NCBI GenBank assembly: GCA_016716525.1
Contig: JADJWE010000004.1
Coordinates: 62,001-126,000 of the forward strand
Reading direction: 5' to 3'
DNA from: Candidatus Flexicrinis affinis
Lineage (GTDB): Bacteria; Chloroflexota; Anaerolineae; Aggregatilineales; Phototrophicaceae
DNA length: 64,000 bases
The translations under genes were made by a program, and so were the position numbers. The notes below the pieces were generated by a model. It saw nothing but the letters and a program-made list of their open reading frames with translations, had not been told where the DNA came from and ran no database searches. This document shows positions 26,927 to 35,581 of the stretch, piece after piece. Numbering within the stretch: position 1 is the stretch's first letter; every line of letters starts with the position of its first letter.

Positions 26927-28264
26927 CTAACGTTTCTCTATGTCTCTGGCGTTGTCGTCGAATGTGTTCTGGCCGACTGCGACGCCGGGATCGCCGACCA
27001 GCAGCAGCGCGGCCTCGACGTTGGCTGCGAAGGTGTTGCCTTCGACCGTGCAATCGCGTGCGCGGCCGAAGCGGGCGCCCACCCGGTTATCGCGGAACGT
27101 ATTGCCTCTCAGGCGGAAGTTGTGCGACTGCGCATCGGGCGACTCGTCGCCGGTGGTGCCGTCGAAACCCAGCCCGTTCGATTCGATCATGTTGTCTTCG
27201 ATGTCGAAGTTGTAGGGGACTTCGTGGCCGGGCCAGTGCGGCAGCACCTCGCCGCCGCGCGTCCACAAGCGGATGCCTTCGCCGTTCAGCCGGATACTGT
27301 TATTGCGAATCGTGAAGTCGTAGGCGTGCTCGGCGGCGATGCCAACGAAGCGGTTGAACTCGATGATGTTGTCTTCGAGCACGTTGTCCCACGAGTAACC
27401 CATCCAGAAGCCGTAATTCGACCGGCTGCAATTGTTGCGCCGGAAGACGTTGCCTTTGGAGAACGTCGACTCGATGGCGTTGTTCGGGCTGAGCCGGCAG
27501 TCGTTGTCCTCGAACAGGTTGTCGTTGCACGGGGTCACGCCGCCGGGATGGTAGTAGCCGGCCACGAAGATGCCGTCGCCGCCGCATAGGCAGCTGTTGC
27601 GGAGCACCTTGTTGCGCGACGAGTTGATGACGAGGACGATGGCCGCGGCGTCCGCTTCGACGCGGACCGAGCCGTCTTCGGGGCGGCGGTAGACGCGGTT
27701 GCAGAAGTCAATCTGGTTGTCCTGCACCACATTGTCGCTGGAATCGTGCAGGTAAACGCCCCAGCCGCTGTTAAACGAGGCGTTGTTGTCCTCGACCATC
27801 AGCCCGGAGCATCGGTACATCATGAGGCCGTTCATCTGGTGCTGCAGATCGCAGCCACGTACCGCACCGCCCTGAACGTTGTTAAGCAGGATCGCGCCGC
27901 CGTACGCCTTCTCGACCTCCAGCCAGTCAAGCGTCTTCCACAGGTAAACGAAGGTCGTGATGCCGTCGACTTCGGCGGTGTTGCGCACGGTGACGTTTTC
28001 GATGACGAGGTCGCGGCACGCGTCGGCGCGCACGGCGTGGTAATAGCCGGAGAGGTACAGGCCGCGAACCGTGACGTTGCTGTGCCCTTGCACGCTGATT
28101 CCCGCGCCGGTTTTTGCCCCGCTGATGATCTGTGTGTCCTCGCCTTCAAGCGTCACACCGTCTGCGCCGATCGACAACCCGTTTGGCAGGACGTATACGC
28201 CGGGCGCGAGGCGCGTGGACTCGGTGACGACCATGCCGTTTTCAGGAACAACGTTCACTTTCAC
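26927..28264 (-). CDS. Right-handed parallel beta-helix (NosD/pectate-lyase-like) protein
   Basis: 445 aa from GTG 28264, which overlaps the preceding stop as GTGA; the frame continues upstream only as a shadow. Repeated short coils such as HSNVTVRGLYLSGYYHAV, SSDNVVQDNQIDFCNR, CNDNLFEDNDCRLS, SWDNVLEDNIIEFNRF and DCTVEGNTFAANVEAA define the parallel beta-helix found in NosD, pectate lyase, alginate epimerase and inverting fructotransferase proteins. No signal peptide is evident. Whether it is a lyase, an epimerase or a structural binder is open. Its place in the operon with GH2, GH38-like and Gfo/Idh genes suggests polysaccharide or uronate chemistry. Confidence 0.8.
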   Translation of the reverse strand: MKVNVVPENGMVVTESTRLAPGVYVLPNGLSIGADGVTLEGEDTQIISGAKTGAGISVQGHSNVTVRGLYLSGYYHAVRADACRDLVIENVTVRNTAEVDGITTFVYLWKTLDWLEVEKAYGGAILLNNVQGGAVRGCDLQHQMNGLMMYRCSGLMVEDNNASFNSGWGVYLHDSSDNVVQDNQIDFCNRVYRRPEDGSVRVEADAAAIVLVINSSRNKVLRNSCLCGGDGIFVAGYYHPGGVTPCNDNLFEDNDCRLSPNNAIESTFSKGNVFRRNNCSRSNYGFWMGYSWDNVLEDNIIEFNRFVGIAAEHAYDFTIRNNSIRLNGEGIRLWTRGGEVLPHWPGHEVPYNFDIEDNMIESNGLGFDGTTGDESPDAQSHNFRLRGNTFRDNRVGARFGRARDCTVEGNTFAANVEAALLLVGDPGVAVGQNTFDDNARDIEKR

Positions 28265-30609
28265 TGTGCGCCTCCCGCTGCGGGTAACTGCAACACACGG
28301 TGCCACGTGAGCCGGACCAGCCCGGCAGTGGCCGCATACAAGGCCGCGCCGGCCATCAGCGCCGCCGAGAACCCGATCTCGACCGCCAGAGCCATCGCCA
28401 GCACGGAGCCGACGACCGATGTCACGGCGTTTGCGCCCCAAAACGCCGCGATTCCGCGCGCATCGGCTTCATGCGCGACGCGCAAGCCGCTGGGGAAAGG
28501 CATGCCCATCACGAAGCCAAGTGGCAGAATGGCGACCACGGTCACGACGATGCGCACTTCGAGGCCGAATGGCAGCGCCCACCCGATCAGCGCGGAGTAG
28601 ACAGGCAGCGTCAGCGCGACGACCACGGCGACAAGCGCGGCGATGATGGTGACGCGGCGCGGCAGCGCGGTCAGCGCGAACCGGCTGCTGAACAGGCTGC
28701 CAAGCCCGCTGCCCAGCAGCATCGAGCCGATCACCACCACCAGCGCCAGCGACGGCTGACCGAGCAGCAGGCTGAAACGTTGGATCAGCGGAATCTCGAC
28801 CAGCAGGTAGGCCGCGCCCAACAGCGCAAAGAATGGCGTCAGCACGGCGCGCTTCCAGTGCATGCCGTCGTTTCGCACGAAGAAGAAGACGGCCCACGAC
28901 AGATACACGAACGCCGCAGCAAGGCTGACCAGCAGCAGATCGCTCAGGCCGGATGGCAGCCCCGGAACTAGTTGGTAGAAGAACGGGCTGTCGTCGGTGG
29001 TCGGGCTGTAGTCGAACAGGTCGGCATTAGCGGCGACATACCCTTCAATCGTGACGGCGCCGGTCGCCAGCCCCTCCAAGCCGATTTCCTGAAAACCGGG
29101 GAGGTATAGCAGGCCGACGTCCATCGCGCGCGCGGCCTCGACATACGCGCTGGTCTCCTCTGGAGTCCATGCCTGCCGCCGGATGGTGACCAGCGCCGTG
29201 CGCGACTGGACATCGCCCGACCTGCGGGTTGCGAGCGCCACGCGATCCAACGCCTCTTGGATCGTCATGCCTTCGCCTTGCAGCATGTCCAGCGCCGCGA
29301 CGATTAGCTTGATCCCCTCGATACCCTGATGCGTCACAAAGGCGATTTCGCCTGTGTCGCTCAAGTGCGTCCAATAGGCGTGAAGCGCCTCGCGCGTGAA
29401 GACGTAACTTTCCGAGAGCGCCGAGTGACCGGGCGCAGCGGCTTGGCTGTAGACGACGTTGCCGTAAATCAGGTCGTAGGCCTGATCGGTTCGCTCGACG
29501 AAGTTGCGCCCGTCCGCGACCACGGTCTGCACGCCGGGGAGGTCCAGCACGCCGCCGTTGAAGTCTGCCGTGTCGCGGGTCAAGTCGACCAGCGCGGGGT
29601 TGATTTCGACCGCCGTGATCGACCCGGCCCCGGCCAGCTTTGCCATCAGCACGTCGCGCCCCGCGCCCGCCCCGATGATGAGCACGCTGCGATCGGCGTT
29701 TGGCGCCGTGGCGAACGGGAGGTACTCGATCTCCCGCCGCATCCAACCGATCTCGTCGTCGCTGCCTTCGTAGCGGATCATCAAGCTGCCGGCGCCGGCG
29801 TCCGTGAAGACGTAGCGAATCGAATCGTCGCCGAAGGTCGCCATGTCCAGCCGTGCGAACGGATCCCAGCGGGTTTCGAGCACGGCGACTTCGCCGGCTT
29901 GCATCAAGTGGATCAGCGTCTTGTCGGGCGGGGCGTTGGCGATGGCTCCGGGCGAGAATTCGATCAGTCCCACACCGCGGTTGAGCACGAATCCCAGCGC
30001 GAGCAGACCGGCGAAGATCAACGACCGGACGCGCAGCGTACGCGACGCACTCAGCCACGCGAGGATCACGCCCCCGACGGCCGCCAACACCGCCAGCGCC
30101 AGAATGAGATCGAACCCGCCGAGCCAACTGATCGCCGCGAACGCCGCCAGCAAACCGACAGTCGCGCCGAGCAGGTCGGCGGCGTACAGCGTGCCCCCCG
30201 AACGGGCGAACGCCGAAAACAGGCGCGCATTCACGAAGCCGATCCCGGCAAACGGCAGCATCGCCGCCACAAATGCGACGATCGTGCCGTCGGCGGAGCG
30301 CAGCCACCCGATGGCGGCGGCGGCCACCACCAACAGCACCGCCGTTACACCGGCGGCCGCGGTGAGCTCGGCCCACTCGTTTGTCCGTGTCTTGTCGCGT
30401 CTGCGCAAGGTGGCGAAGGCAGCGCCCGCGCTCAAGCCCAGAATCGACACCGATACGACCAGAAACACCGACTGATACTGGAGAATGACCGAGAACACGC
30501 GTGTCAGCGCGATTTCATAGGCGAGGCCGGCGCCGGCGAATAGGAAAATCGCCGCAAGTCCGGCGCGAAGCTGTCCAGTAATTGCGTTTGAACTCGACTC
30601 GATTTTCAA
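28261..30609 (-). CDS. Multi-pass membrane protein with spermidine-synthase-like methyltransferase fold
   Basis: 782 aa. About seven N-terminal membrane helices (residues 15-215: GLAAIFLFAGAGLAYEIALT, VFLVVSVSILGLSAGAAFA) are followed by a soluble spermidine-synthase-like Rossmann domain (about 225-530). This domain has VLIIGAGAGRDVLMAKLAG and AVEINPALVDLTRD for nucleotide or SAM-type binding and YDLIYGNVVYSQAAA. The C-terminus has about seven more helices (about 555-770). It resembles membrane-fused SpeE homologues whose real substrate is unknown. It is odd inside a sugar operon: the stop overlaps the beta-helix gene by 4 bp and the start is 1 bp from the permease stop, so it is tightly co-expressed with the transporter. 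Confidence 0.75.
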   Translation of the reverse strand: MKIESSSNAITGQLRAGLAAIFLFAGAGLAYEIALTRVFSVILQYQSVFLVVSVSILGLSAGAAFATLRRRDKTRTNEWAELTAAAGVTAVLLVVAAAAIGWLRSADGTIVAFVAAMLPFAGIGFVNARLFSAFARSGGTLYAADLLGATVGLLAAFAAISWLGGFDLILALAVLAAVGGVILAWLSASRTLRVRSLIFAGLLALGFVLNRGVGLIEFSPGAIANAPPDKTLIHLMQAGEVAVLETRWDPFARLDMATFGDDSIRYVFTDAGAGSLMIRYEGSDDEIGWMRREIEYLPFATAPNADRSVLIIGAGAGRDVLMAKLAGAGSITAVEINPALVDLTRDTADFNGGVLDLPGVQTVVADGRNFVERTDQAYDLIYGNVVYSQAAAPGHSALSESYVFTREALHAYWTHLSDTGEIAFVTHQGIEGIKLIVAALDMLQGEGMTIQEALDRVALATRRSGDVQSRTALVTIRRQAWTPEETSAYVEAARAMDVGLLYLPGFQEIGLEGLATGAVTIEGYVAANADLFDYSPTTDDSPFFYQLVPGLPSGLSDLLLVSLAAAFVYLSWAVFFFVRNDGMHWKRAVLTPFFALLGAAYLLVEIPLIQRFSLLLGQPSLALVVVIGSMLLGSGLGSLFSSRFALTALPRRVTIIAALVAVVVALTLPVYSALIGWALPFGLEVRIVVTVVAILPLGFVMGMPFPSGLRVAHEADARGIAAFWGANAVTSVVGSVLAMALAVEIGFSAALMAGAALYAATAGLVRLTWHRVLQLPAAGGAQ

Positions 30610-30610
30610 C

Positions 30611-32566
30611 CTAACCCTTTAGACCCGTGAGTTGGATGCCCTCGATGAAGTACCGCTGGGCAAAAAAGAAGATCACGATGATCGGCAAGATGACCACCAT
30701 CGACGCGGCCATCAGCAAGTGGAACGACGTGTTGTACTGCCCTTTGAAGAACGCCAGCCCGAGCGATACGGTGTACTGCTGCGGACTGCTCAGGTACACA
30801 TACGGCTCGAAGAACGAATTCCACGTCCACCAGAACGTGAAGATCCCGACGGTGGCGAGCGCGGGCAGGCTCAGCGGAATGATGATCTTGCGCAGAACCT
30901 GAAGGGTCGATGCGCCATCGATGCGTGCGGCCTCTTCCAGTTCCATCGGAATCGACATGAAGAACTGGCGCAGCAGGAAGATCAAGAACGCGTTGCCGAA
31001 GAACGCCCGCACGAACAGCGGCCACAGCGTGTTCACCATGCCGAGTTTCTGGAAGATTTCGAACGTGGGGATGAGCATCACCGGCGCCGGCAGCATCATC
31101 GTCGAAAGGAGGATCATGAACAGCGTGTTCTTGCCCGGGGCACGCAGCCGCGCGAAGGCATAGGCTACGACCGTGACAGAAAGAAAGTGACCGATGAGGT
31201 TGAGCACAACAAGGATGATCGAGTTGCGGAAGAACGTGACGAACGATGCGCCGCCCAAATCCTTCGAGAGCGCGTCGATGTAGTTCTGCAGGCTGAAGTT
31301 CGTCTGCAGCACAGGCGAAGGCGACTGGCTCGGCACGTCGAACGCGCTCGTGATGGCCGACTGCTTGACGATCAGGTCCATGTCTCGCCGCTGGCTGACG
31401 ATTGCGACGGGGATGCGCTCCTCAAACTCGACATAGTCGTCGCGGTAGCTCACCGATACGCCGTCGAGATTGGCGACGAACGGTTGTGCCAACTTGCCGA
31501 GTGGAGCGAGCCGCAGCGACGTCACCTCGTCGGTCGGGATCACAAAAGATTGGGTACTGGTCGCCACCAGCACCACCACCTCGCGCTGGGTGCCGTCCTC
31601 TAGCGCAGCCGTCGCAACGCGCATATCCGGCGTGTCGTTGATTTGGCGCGTCTCGACATCGGACAGCGCGCTGTTGGGTACGGCGAACCCCGATTCTCGG
31701 GCGACGCCGAGGTCGATGATCGGCTGCCACGACTCGGCGCTCAACAGCACGTACTTCTCGTCCTCAGGGAAGCCGGTGCGCGTGTAGATCGGCAGTTCAG
31801 TGCTACCGAACTGGCCCATGCCTGCGCCTTCGATGTTCCCTGCCGGTACGAGCTCCGCCGAAGCGGCGACGTCTTTCGGAGCGACCACCGTGAGTTCGGA
31901 CTCGGGGCCGAGCGCCAGCAGTGTGACTCCTTCTTCCTCAAGCTCGCGGCCCTGAAGCCGGAAACCGCTGGCCTCGAGCGTCGCGCGCCCGCCGGCGTTG
32001 ACTTCGTCGAGCGGCCGGATCGACGCGATCGAACGCAGCGCGTCGACCGTGGCGATCACGAGATTGCTGCCATCGCGGGAGATCGCCACCACGTCTTGCG
32101 TCGTGCCGTCTTCGGCGGTCCACGTCCGCACGTTGAGTACGGCGCCGTCAACTTGTAGGGACTGCGGCGCGCTCAACTGATCGGCAGGGACGGACAGCAG
32201 TTCAGGCAGTTGGTTGGCGTCGACCACCGTAGTGAAGCGCCGCACCCCGACTTTGATGACCTGCTCGTCCTCGCCGGCCGGGTTGGTCACCCACCACAGC
32301 GGGAATTCCTGCGTGGTGCTGCCAGCCGCCTCGTGAATCCACATCGAGGGGATCCAGATCGGGGGCTGGGCCAGAATCTGCCACTCCGGCTTGAAACTGG
32401 ACGTGAACATCCAGAACAGCGGGAACAGCATGATCGTGCCGCCGATGAACAGGACCAAGTAGGTGAACGCCCGGCCCATGCTGCGGGTCACGGGCGATCC
32501 GGCGCGCCGGACCGATTCGACGTGTTCGAACGTGGTTAACGGTGAGGAGTGCGCAGCGTCCGTCAT
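30611..32566 (-). CDS. Carbohydrate ABC permease (MalG type) with about 370-residue extracytoplasmic insertion
   Basis: 651 aa from ATG 32566, overlapping the previous stop as ATGA. TM1 is at about 33-56 (TYLVLFIGGTIMLFPLFWMF). A beta-rich insertion at about 74-440 has no recognised domain. The normal MalG core resumes with NFSLQNYIDAL and TFFRNSIILVVLNLIGHFLSV. The EAA loop that docks the ATPase reads LEEAARIDGASTLQVLRKIIIPL, and the C-terminus ends with the family signature GIQLTGLKG. Ordinary MalG-like subunits are about 280 aa, so the excess is all in the first outside loop. It pairs with the MalF-like subunit next door. Confidence 0.88.
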   Translation of the reverse strand: MTDAAHSSPLTTFEHVESVRRAGSPVTRSMGRAFTYLVLFIGGTIMLFPLFWMFTSSFKPEWQILAQPPIWIPSMWIHEAAGSTTQEFPLWWVTNPAGEDEQVIKVGVRRFTTVVDANQLPELLSVPADQLSAPQSLQVDGAVLNVRTWTAEDGTTQDVVAISRDGSNLVIATVDALRSIASIRPLDEVNAGGRATLEASGFRLQGRELEEEGVTLLALGPESELTVVAPKDVAASAELVPAGNIEGAGMGQFGSTELPIYTRTGFPEDEKYVLLSAESWQPIIDLGVARESGFAVPNSALSDVETRQINDTPDMRVATAALEDGTQREVVVLVATSTQSFVIPTDEVTSLRLAPLGKLAQPFVANLDGVSVSYRDDYVEFEERIPVAIVSQRRDMDLIVKQSAITSAFDVPSQSPSPVLQTNFSLQNYIDALSKDLGGASFVTFFRNSIILVVLNLIGHFLSVTVVAYAFARLRAPGKNTLFMILLSTMMLPAPVMLIPTFEIFQKLGMVNTLWPLFVRAFFGNAFLIFLLRQFFMSIPMELEEAARIDGASTLQVLRKIIIPLSLPALATVGIFTFWWTWNSFFEPYVYLSSPQQYTVSLGLAFFKGQYNTSFHLLMAASMVVILPIIVIFFFAQRYFIEGIQLTGLKG

Positions 32567-33486
32567 GCTTTCTCTCTCTCCGTTTCGTAGTAAACCCAAA
32601 GGCTCGATGAGCGAATAATCAGGAGTGTAAGTGCCATGATGACGACGAACAGCACCCACGCCAGCGCCGACGCGTACCCGAGGCTGCCCATCTGGAAGGC
32701 CTCCTGATACAGGTTCAGCATGTAGGTCAGCGTGGCTTTGTTCGGCCCGCCGTTGGTGAGCACCAGCGGTCCCTCAAAGATCTGCGTCGCGCCGATGAAG
32801 CCGAGGACGACGTTGAAGAAGATGGTGGGGCTGAGCATGGGGATCGTGATGTTCCAGAACCGCGCCCACGGCCCTGCGCCGTCGACCTCTGCCACCTCGT
32901 AGTACTCTCGCGGGATGTTCTTCAGTCCGGCGAGGTAGATGATGACCTGCCCACCGACTGTCCACCAACTCATGAAGACCAGCGACGGCAGCGCCCAGTC
33001 CTCGCTTGTGATCCAGCCCGGCCCCTTGACCCCGATATACCCGAGCAAGGTGTTGATCAGCCCGTACTGCGGGTTGAACACGTAGAACCACAGCACGGCG
33101 ACCGCGATCGGCGCGACCACGGATGGCAGGAAGTAGACCGTTCGCCAGATGCTGATGCCGCGAATCTTCTGTGCAAGCAGCATCGCGATTCCGATGGCGA
33201 TGACCGTGCTGCCGGGAACGCTCCCCAGCACGTACAGCCCCGTCACCTTCAGCGAACGCCAGAAGTCGCTGTCGTTGGCCAACCGCGTGAAATTGTCGAG
33301 TCCGATGAATACAGGCTCGCGGCCGATCTGGTACTGTGTCAGCGCCAGATACAGCGAGCGGCCCATCGGATAGGCGATAAACAGGATGAAGCCCAGCAGC
33401 CACGGCGAGATCAAGATATAGAAGGTGATGGCCTCGCGGCGGGCAGCAGGACTCATATTTGCAAATGGACGTCGAAATAAAACCAT
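32563..33486 (-). CDS. Carbohydrate ABC permease (MalF type)
   Basis: 307 aa from ATG 33486, with a GGGGGAG site close upstream. Six membrane segments, FIGLDNFTRLANDSDFW after TM1 and IWRTVYFLPSVVAPIAVAVLW follow the sugar-permease pattern. The ATPase-docking EAA loop reads YYEVAEVDGAGPWARFWNITIPML. It is of standard length and lacks the insertion seen in its partner. It forms the translocation pore with the MalG-like subunit and receives sugar from the binding protein encoded 210 bp upstream. No ATP-binding subunit gene is present in the operon. Confidence 0.9.
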   Translation of the reverse strand: MVLFRRPFANMSPAARREAITFYILISPWLLGFILFIAYPMGRSLYLALTQYQIGREPVFIGLDNFTRLANDSDFWRSLKVTGLYVLGSVPGSTVIAIGIAMLLAQKIRGISIWRTVYFLPSVVAPIAVAVLWFYVFNPQYGLINTLLGYIGVKGPGWITSEDWALPSLVFMSWWTVGGQVIIYLAGLKNIPREYYEVAEVDGAGPWARFWNITIPMLSPTIFFNVVLGFIGATQIFEGPLVLTNGGPNKATLTYMLNLYQEAFQMGSLGYASALAWVLFVVIMALTLLIIRSSSLWVYYETEREKA

Positions 33487-33641
33487 TTCTCCCCCGGCGC
33501 AATCTCGGCCCAAGCCTCGGTCTCTGGTTGCAACTGCACACCAGAGATGCTTCAGTGATTGCGTGCGCTGCCGACGAGTCAGGAACCCAACGGACACGAT
33601 GACAGTACGGGCAGCGCCTTCTCAAGAACAACCGGCGCGAC

Positions 33642-33677
33642 GGGTTCAGCGGCCCGTCGAAGCGAGCCGCTGAACCC
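33642..33677 (-). terminator. Hairpin between binding-protein and permease genes
   Basis: Perfect 12-bp arms GGGTTCAGCGGC and GCCGCTGAACCC around a 12-nt loop, 19 bp beyond the binding-protein stop. It is likely a partial terminator or mRNA stabiliser that gives more binding protein than permease. Confidence 0.7.
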
Positions 33678-33696
33678 AATCGGGCTAAACGCGTGT

Positions 33697-35040
33697 TTAC
33701 CCTTGCTGATCCATGCAGGCCTGATACTCCGGCATGCGTTCGTTCACCAGTTCTGCCACGTCGACGTCCGCGCCGTTCTCCCCGAAGAGCACCGCGGTGA
33801 TCTCGCTGCCTGCCGGTGTTCCCACGCACTGCAGGTAGTAGGGATTCTTCAGGTCGTCCAGCGAATCGAGGTACTCGACCTCGTTGAGGAACGTGCCCCA
33901 GAACGGGTGGTCAAGCTTGTCTTCCATGATGATCGGCATCGACGACAGCGCATGTTCGCCGTACTGGCGCTGGCCGATCTCGGTCCCGAGCGCCTTCAGC
34001 AGAAGCCATGCGGCATCCGGGTTCTCGCTGGTCGGAGCAAGGCCGAAGCCCGCCCAGCAGACCGCGCCGTGGTGACCGCCTGGGCCGCTCGGCATCGGCA
34101 GGATTGCGTATTCGAAGCCGGGCTGTCCTTCGAGCATGCCGAGGAACCACGGGCCCATACCGAACACCATCGCGATCTTGCCACTGAGGAATTCCGGCAT
34201 CACACCGTTCGGCAGCGAACTGATGTAGTTGCTAGTCGGTGCTACGTGATACACGTGAACCGCGTCGCGCATCCACTCGAGGGCCGAGATCACGCCTTCG
34301 CTGTTGAAGTAGCCGTCCAGCGTTGTCCCGTCATCGCTGATGGTGTGCGAGCCGAACGAGTAGATCGCAGTCTGGAAACCGCGCCACCAGTCACCCCGAT
34401 GATCCATACCCCACTGAACCACGTTCTCGGGGTCGAAATCCGGGCTGGCCGCGTTGTTGCCATTGGCGTCGACTGTGAGCTGCATAGCGACGTCGAGCAG
34501 GTCATCATACGTCCAGTCTTCGGGGATCGTGATGCCGGCAGCATCCAGCAGCGACTGGTTGGCATAGATCGCGACCGTGCTGTAGTCCTTAGCCAGCACG
34601 TACGGATCGCCCTGATAGAAGCCGTTCTCGTAGACGCCCTGATAGAACACCTCGGACGGATCGAAGCCGTTTTCGCCCTCGATGTAGGGACGCAGGTTGG
34701 CCAGACCGCCCGATTCGACGTAGAGCGGGATGTAGCTGGAGTCAACCATGTAGACGTCGGGGAGTTCGCCCGAGGCGATCAGGGTGAGGATGCGGGTGTG
34801 CCAGTCACCGCCCGGGTTGGGCTGAATTTCTACGTCAATATCGGGATTCTGAGCTTCGAAATCGGCGATGGCGGCCAAATGGCGCTGGTTGCCGTTATCG
34901 TCATCCCACGAGCCGAGCGTGACGAGGGTCCGGTCTTGGGCGAACGTGCGGTTAAGCGATGCAAATCCGATCATCGCCATGAAAAGGCTTGCTACGACGA
35001 GTATCGATAGAAACGTTCCGGTCCACTTGCGGCGATACAT
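33697..35040 (-). CDS. Extracellular solute-binding protein, family 1 (sugar)
   Basis: 447 aa from ATG 35040, with AGGGGG 9 bp upstream. The signal peptide is residues 1-36, with cleavage likely after NRTFA; no lipobox Cys is present. The mature part has the two-lobe binding-protein fold: TLVTLGSWDDDNGNQRHLAAIADFEAQNPDIDVEIQ is split here as the N-lobe start, then GELPDVYMVDSSYIPLYVE, VLAKDYSTVAIYANQSLLDAAG, SGKIAMVFGMGPWFLG and NPDAAWLLLKAL. It delivers an oligosaccharide to the MalF/MalG pair downstream and heads the leftward operon. The ligand is unknown. Confidence 0.9.
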   Translation of the reverse strand: MYRRKWTGTFLSILVVASLFMAMIGFASLNRTFAQDRTLVTLGSWDDDNGNQRHLAAIADFEAQNPDIDVEIQPNPGGDWHTRILTLIASGELPDVYMVDSSYIPLYVESGGLANLRPYIEGENGFDPSEVFYQGVYENGFYQGDPYVLAKDYSTVAIYANQSLLDAAGITIPEDWTYDDLLDVAMQLTVDANGNNAASPDFDPENVVQWGMDHRGDWWRGFQTAIYSFGSHTISDDGTTLDGYFNSEGVISALEWMRDAVHVYHVAPTSNYISSLPNGVMPEFLSGKIAMVFGMGPWFLGMLEGQPGFEYAILPMPSGPGGHHGAVCWAGFGLAPTSENPDAAWLLLKALGTEIGQRQYGEHALSSMPIIMEDKLDHPFWGTFLNEVEYLDSLDDLKNPYYLQCVGTPAGSEITAVLFGENGADVDVAELVNERMPEYQACMDQQG

Positions 35041-35351
35041 ATTGTTGTCCCCCTTAGAAAAAACGGTGCTGTTGTAGTGTGGTGCCCCCTGCGTACGTTG
35101 GCGACGGATCGTCGTCAATATCGCCGGGGATGAGCGACGCGTACCCCAATAGACCTCCCTTCGTAACGCTCCCGTACATATAGAGTAGCAAGAACTGCCC
35201 GTTTCTGCCCAATTCAGTGGGGCAGGGGATACGTGCTGACTTCGCGGTCGGTCCGCACCGGCGTTTCATTGGAATCTGCGCACAAGATGTCGAAATCGGG
35301 TACTCGGGTACTCTGGCGGGCCGGCACATTCTGAGAATCAAATGAGCGAAA
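35041..35351. other. Leftward part of the divergent control region
   Basis: About 310 bases upstream of the leftward binding-protein gene with no gene. It must contain that operon's promoter, but no clear boxes or copy of the operator at 35385-35405 was seen here. Confidence 0.4.
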
Positions 35352-35405
35352 TTGACAAGTTCATCTCCCGTGATAAAGTTAGTTAAACGATTTAGTAAAT
35401 CGTTT
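35352..35405 (+). promoter_or_regulatory. Consensus promoter with overlapping LacI-type operator
   Basis: TTGACA (35352-35357), a 16-bp spacer and TAAAGT (35374-35379) form a good sigma-70-type promoter. Six bases downstream begins a perfect inverted repeat with arms AAACGATTT (35385-35393) and AAATCGTTT (35397-35405) around AGT. A repressor here would block initiation. The LacI-family gene in the same operon is the obvious binder. About 175 nt of leader follow before the binding-protein start. Confidence 0.75.
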
Positions 35406-35581
35406 TATGACGGCTGTTCGGCTGTTGATCCCCGTGTGCGCGCTTGGCGTGCCGCGGGCGCTCGGCATACCGAAAAGGAGTGTCCTATCGGCCAGCTTCC
35501 ACGTCAGATCAGATCGGTTTCTACGGTCCGTGCTGATTTCGATCAGCGAATTGTTGAACAGAATTCGGAGGTACTGAAGCG

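Noticed and set aside
35041..35341. 95-codon leftward frame in the divergent control region
   Set aside because: No recognisable domain, no ribosome site, and it overlaps the expected promoter of the binding-protein gene.
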